Part shown: positions 6,206 through 8,934 of the stretch, piece after piece
Numbering within the stretch: position 1 is the stretch's first letter
Layout of the letters: each line of letters starts with the position of its first letter
Assembly: GCA_024762915.1 (NCBI GenBank)
Contig: JANTGL010000096.1
Coordinates: 1-8,934, forward strand
Reading direction: 5' to 3'
DNA: 8,934 bases
Source: Bacteroidales bacterium
Lineage (GTDB): Bacteria; Bacteroidota; Bacteroidia; Bacteroidales; JAADGE01
Translations under genes and position numbers: made by a program
The notes under the pieces: model-generated
What the model was told of the DNA's origin: nothing
The model's database searches: none
The model's input: the letters and a program-made list of their open reading frames with translations, nothing else

Positions 6206-7399
6206 ATATAAAAAATCATTATAAGGATATCTGATTTTATGAATTTTAACAACTTCCTTATATAAATTTGATTTTAAGATATCAATATTCTGTTTTTGTT
6301 TTGCAGAAATAAAAAGTGAACCTTTCTCTTTTGCAAACCACATTTTTTTTAATTCTTCCAAGGAATAATTTTCCTTTTTAACGGGTGTTAAGTCATCTTC
6401 ATCTTTTCGGATAAAGCGGTAAGCATCAATTTTGTTGAAAACGGTAATCATTTTTTTATCTCCGGCACCGATATCAGCAAGTGTTTGATTTACAATGTCT
6501 ATTTGTTCTTCAAAGTTAGAATGAGAAATATCAACAATATGTAACAGTAAATCTGATTCGCGTACTTCGTCCAGGGTTGATTTAAAGGATTCAACCAGAT
6601 GATGCGGTAATTTACGAATAAATCCGACAGTATCGGCCAATAAAAAAGGTAAATTCTCGATTACCATTTTGCGAACTGTTGTGTCTAAAGTTGCAAATAA
6701 TTTATTTTCGGCAAAAATATCCGATTTGCTGATGAGATTCATCAAAGTAGATTTTCCGACATTCGTATAACCGACGAGAGCAACTCTTACCAGTTTTCCT
6801 CTGTTTTTTCGTTGTACGGATTTTTGTTTATCAATTTTTTCAAGTTTCTTTTTCAGAAGTGCAATTTTATCTTTTACGATACGCCTGTCCGTTTCAATTT
6901 CTTTTTCACCCGGTCCGCGCATCCCTATTCCTCCTCTTTGTCGTTCAAGGTGAGTCCACATTCCTTTTAATCGGGGCATAAGATACTCGTACTGAGCCAA
7001 TTCTACCTGTGTTTTTGCATGTGCTGTTCTGGCTCTGCTCGCGAAAATATCTAAAATGAGGTTGGTTCTGTCAAGAATTTTACATTTAAGAGCACCTTCA
7101 ATATTCCGAAGTTGTGAAGGGCTTAATTCATCATCAAAAATGACCGTATCAATGTCGTTTTTTTCAACATATTCTTTTATTTCAGCAAATTTTCCGCTTC
7201 CTACAAAGGTTTTGGTATCGGCAAAATTTCGTTTTTGTTTAAATTGTTTTTTAACAACAGCTCCGGCTGTTCTTGCTAAAAAATCCAATTCATTCAGGTA
7301 CTCGGTAACTTGTTCAATTGTTTGCTCTTGAGTGATAATACCAACAACAACGGCTGTTTCCGATTTAATGTTAGTCTTATGTGATTTATTTTCAATCAT
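6203..7399 (-). CDS. hflX: GTPase HflX
   Basis: HflX is a ribosome-binding GTPase that, in other bacteria, splits stalled or stressed 70S ribosomes. The 398-residue product has the N-terminal HflX domain (about 17-150), the linker motif GGIGMRGPGE (156-165), a basic coiled-coil-like helix (about 170-200) and the G domain: G1 GYTNVGKST (210-218), switch region FATLDTT (235-241), G3 DTVGF (256-260), G4 NKID (322-325) and G5 SAK (365-367). All nucleotide-binding motifs are intact and the length is normal for Bacteroidota. The ATG at 7397-7399 gives a plausible 16-residue lead before the conserved VVVGI. It is the first gene of a probable three-gene minus-strand operon and is separated from the TonB genes by an intrinsic terminator, so it should have its own promoter. 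Confidence 0.97.
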   Translation of the reverse strand: MIENKSHKTNIKSETAVVVGIITQEQTIEQVTEYLNELDFLARTAGAVVKKQFKQKRNFADTKTFVGSGKFAEIKEYVEKNDIDTVIFDDELSPSQLRNIEGALKCKILDRTNLILDIFASRARTAHAKTQVELAQYEYLMPRLKGMWTHLERQRGGIGMRGPGEKEIETDRRIVKDKIALLKKKLEKIDKQKSVQRKNRGKLVRVALVGYTNVGKSTLMNLISKSDIFAENKLFATLDTTVRKMVIENLPFLLADTVGFIRKLPHHLVESFKSTLDEVRESDLLLHIVDISHSNFEEQIDIVNQTLADIGAGDKKMITVFNKIDAYRFIRKDEDDLTPVKKENYSLEELKKMWFAKEKGSLFISAKQKQNIDILKSNLYKEVVKIHKIRYPYNDFLY

Positions 7400-7412
7400 T
7401 AAAATACAGGTG

Positions 7413-7444
7413 GAAATGTAATGCAGAAGATATTAATAAAAAAC
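7413..7444 (-). promoter_or_regulatory. Weak candidate promoter for hflX
   Basis: On the minus strand TACATTTC (7420 to 7413) matches seven of eight bases of TAnnTTTG, and GTTT or TTTT lies about 20 bases upstream, at the edge of the terminator palindrome. A promoter is expected here because the terminator should stop transcription from the TonB genes. The motif match itself is weak. Confidence 0.3.
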
Positions 7445-7464
7445 AGCCGAATATTCGGCTGTTT
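7438..7464 (-). terminator. Intrinsic terminator after the first TonB gene
   Basis: Positions 7441-7464 are a perfect 24-base palindrome with arms AAACAGCCGAAT and ATTCGGCTGTTT. On the minus strand the GC-rich part of the stem (CAGCCGAA/TTCGGCTG) runs into six T residues (7443 to 7438), as expected for a Rho-independent terminator. It lies 22 bases beyond the stop of the 7487-8158 gene, in the correct orientation. On the plus strand it is followed only by TTTAAAT and no plus-strand gene ends nearby. Confidence 0.85.
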
Positions 7465-7486
7465 AAATATATTAATTTCAGAATTT

Positions 7487-8158
7487 TTAGCTTAATTTAA
7501 ATGTTACCGGAATTGAATACCAAACACTTACTTTTTTCCCGTTTTGTTCTCCGGGCTTAAATTTGGGTAAGGTTTTTATTACTTTAATTGCTTCATTGTC
7601 CAGTAAGGGATCAACACCTTTTTGGAGCTCAACTTTTCCGACTTTTCCGGTTTTAGTAACTTCAAATCGTAAAAAAACAGTTCCTTCTATTCCGTTTTCA
7701 CGTGCAACAGCCGGATATACAACATGTTCGGCAATATATCTTTTTAAAGCAACAACACCGCCGGGAAATTCGGGCATATTTTTAACGTAAATAAAAATTT
7801 GATCTTCTTCCTCTTGGGTGTCTTCCAGATTAATATCTTCTTCTTCATCAAACTCAAGATTGAGTTCAACATCATCGTTAATTTCTTCATTATTATCAAT
7901 GATATTAATAACCTCAACCGTTTGTTGTTGTTGTTGTTCTTGCTTTGGCGGCGGCGGCGGTTCTTTTTGATCCTGACGGGTAATTTCCATCATTTCTTCA
8001 TCTTCAATATTCTGATTTAAATTTAAATCGGATTTTGCAGAAGAAGATGACCAGTTAAAAGCCGAAACTAATACACCGATACTGATTACCAAACCGATTG
8101 CCAAAAACATCAATTTGTATTTTTCAAGATTTGCTTTGGGATTTTTTTTAATTTCCAT
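7487..8158 (-). CDS. TonB-family energy transducer with acidic, Q-rich linker
   Basis: TonB proteins carry proton-motive energy from ExbB-ExbD across the periplasm to outer-membrane receptors. The 223-residue product has a short basic cytoplasmic tail (MEIKKNPKANLEKYK), one membrane segment (about 16-35), a long linker (36-125) and a C-terminal TonB domain (about 129-222). That domain has the familiar MPEFPGG, YP-x2-A-x3-G-x2-GTVFLRF, TKTGKVGKV, LPKFKPG and VWYSIPVTFKL. The linker holds PPPPP (67-71), QQQQQ (75-79) and then 18 acidic residues among the 32 between 88 and 119. The strong acidity is unlike the Pro-Lys spacer of enterobacterial TonB. The gene follows its paralogue at 8255-8917 and is closed by a strong terminator. 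No receptor or ExbBD gene is in the window, so the partner is unknown. Confidence 0.93.
   Translation of the reverse strand: MEIKKNPKANLEKYKLMFLAIGLVISIGVLVSAFNWSSSSAKSDLNLNQNIEDEEMMEITRQDQKEPPPPPKQEQQQQQTVEVINIIDNNEEINDDVELNLEFDEEEDINLEDTQEEEDQIFIYVKNMPEFPGGVVALKRYIAEHVVYPAVARENGIEGTVFLRFEVTKTGKVGKVELQKGVDPLLDNEAIKVIKTLPKFKPGEQNGKKVSVWYSIPVTFKLS
7922..7960 (-). repeat. Two in-frame trinucleotide repeats in the TonB linker
   Basis: On the plus strand five TTG copies (7922-7936) and a run of four GGC copies plus GG (7947-7960) lie close together. They encode QQQQQ and most of PPPPP in the linker of the 7487-8158 gene. Gain or loss of a unit would change linker length without shifting the frame. 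Confidence 0.7.
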
Positions 8159-8190
8159 TGTTCTGTTTTTAAATGTTAAATAATGATTTA

Positions 8191-8223
8191 AACATTAACA
8201 TTTGAGCGGATAAAGTTAATGTT
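8191..8223. repeat. 9-bp inverted repeat at the TonB gene start region
   Basis: AACATTAAC (8191-8199) and GTTAATGTT (8215-8223) are perfect complements, separated by 15 bases. The right arm overlaps the candidate -7 element (8211-8218), and the centre falls near the expected transcription start. This could be a regulator-binding dyad; the AT-rich arms make chance occurrence possible. A second, imperfect dyad (AATGTT at 8172-8177 with AACATT at 8191-8196) shares its arm. Confidence 0.4.
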
Positions 8224-8242
8224 ATTTTATATTTTATGCAAA
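8211..8242 (-). promoter_or_regulatory. Candidate Bacteroidota promoter for the 7487-8158 TonB gene
   Basis: Read on the minus strand, TTTG (8242 to 8239) is followed after exactly 20 bases by TAACTTTA (8218 to 8211), which matches seven of eight bases of TAnnTTTG. The spacing is that expected for the primary sigma factor of the phylum. The start of transcription would be near 8204, giving a leader of about 45 bases. This suggests that the second TonB gene can be expressed independently of its upstream neighbour. Confidence 0.5.
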
Positions 8243-8254
8243 CTAATTTTCAAT

Positions 8255-8917
8255 TTAGTTTAATTTGAATGAAACAGGTAACGAATACCATACTCCTACA
8301 GGTTTTCCGTTTTGTAAACCGGGTTTAAATTTGGGTAAAGTTTTAATTACTTTTACGGCTTCATTTTGTAAAATTTCGTCAATTTTTGTATTTAAAACGG
8401 ATACTTTTCCGATTTTTCCTGTTTTTGTTACTTCAAATCTTATAAATACCGTTCCCTGAATATTGTTTTCTTTTGCCGATATCGGATATTCGGTATGATT
8501 AACAATAAATTGTTGCAATGCTGATATTCCTCCGGGAAATTGCGGTTTTACACTCGGATTATAAATCGGTTCATCATCGGGTTCATCCGGGATATCATAT
8601 ATCGGATCATCCGTATATTCGGCAACGTAATATTCATTTGTATCAATTAAGTTTGTTTCGGGAACAATATTAATAATATCGGTAATGATTTGTTTAACTT
8701 CGGATTTCAACGGCTTGGGTTTTTCATCAGGCGGTCTTGTAATGGGGATTTTATCACCGTCAATCGTTGTTCCCGAAATAATTGCCTTGTTTTGAGATGT
8801 CTTTGAACTGATATTGAATGCGAAATTTATAAATGCAAATGCAATACCTAAGCTGATAACGAAAAACAATGTTTTCATTTTTTCCAAATTTGCCTTGTTT
8901 GATTTTTTCTTTTCCAT
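8255..8917 (-). CDS. TonB-family energy transducer, upstream paralogue
   Basis: The 220-residue product has the same layout as its neighbour: basic tail (MEKKKSNKANLEKMK), one membrane segment (about 16-35), linker (36-122) and TonB C-terminal domain (about 126-219) with QFPGG, YP-x-SAKENNIQGTVFIRF, TKTGKIGKV, IKTLPKFKPG and VWYSLPVSFKL. The tail motif KANLEK-x-K and most of the C-terminal domain are shared with the 7487-8158 gene, so the two arose by tandem duplication. The linkers are unrelated: here a short Pro-Lys part (RPPDEKPKPLK, 61-71) is followed by a Tyr/Asp/Pro-rich segment (96-120). The ATG lies 17 bases from the window's right edge, so its promoter and any upstream neighbours cannot be seen. 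I saw no clear terminator in the 96-base gap before the next TonB gene, so read-through is likely. Confidence 0.93.
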   Translation of the reverse strand: MEKKKSNKANLEKMKTLFFVISLGIAFAFINFAFNISSKTSQNKAIISGTTIDGDKIPITRPPDEKPKPLKSEVKQIITDIINIVPETNLIDTNEYYVAEYTDDPIYDIPDEPDDEPIYNPSVKPQFPGGISALQQFIVNHTEYPISAKENNIQGTVFIRFEVTKTGKIGKVSVLNTKIDEILQNEAVKVIKTLPKFKPGLQNGKPVGVWYSLPVSFKLN

Positions 8918-8934
8918 GACGTTTGATTTTGAGT

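Noticed and set aside
7799..8020. 73-codon open frame on the plus strand
   Set aside because: It is antisense to the acidic linker of the TonB gene; its poly-Leu and poly-Arg runs are the reverse complement of the Gln and Pro codon repeats.
4173..8158. A dedicated defence or biosynthetic island
   Set aside because: The genes are housekeeping or envelope families with uniform base composition and no mobile-element signs.

Overview
The window reads as chromosomal housekeeping DNA from a member of the Bacteroidota. It is AT-rich, Shine-Dalgarno-like sites are weak or absent, and promoters look like the phylum's TTTG / TAnnTTTG type. The gene content also fits: GldB lipoprotein, short-form QueG, and duplicated energy-transducing TonB proteins. 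No rRNA, tRNA, transposase, prophage or CRISPR array is visible.

The left part runs on the plus strand. It opens with the 3' end of a DUF59/MIP18-type Fe-S assembly factor. A 140-base array of five small hairpin units follows, then queG (epoxyqueuosine reductase), a short-chain dehydrogenase (SDR) whose stop overlaps the start of gldB, gldB itself, a second isolated hairpin, and an M14 metallocarboxypeptidase. The Fe-S assembly factor sits directly upstream of queG, whose product needs two [4Fe-4S] clusters. The SDR and gldB are translationally coupled and appear to have their own promoter just after queG.

The right part runs on the minus strand. Read in the direction of transcription it holds two tandem TonB-family genes. 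A perfect-palindrome intrinsic terminator follows, then hflX (ribosome-associated GTPase), a secreted protein of unknown function and an AI-2E/PerM-family membrane protein. The last three genes are spaced 27 and 11 bases apart and look like one operon. The M14 gene and the AI-2E gene converge and share four bases (TTAA) around their stop codons.

I see no clear new multi-gene system. The best leads are the hairpin array before queG, whose stems pair through U-G wobbles in the plus-sense RNA; a possible operator-like dyad over the promoter of the first TonB gene; the divergent linkers of the TonB pair, one of which contains trinucleotide repeats; and an unrecognised secreted protein encoded between hflX and the AI-2E transporter. 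Functional names come from recalled family motifs. No database search was run.
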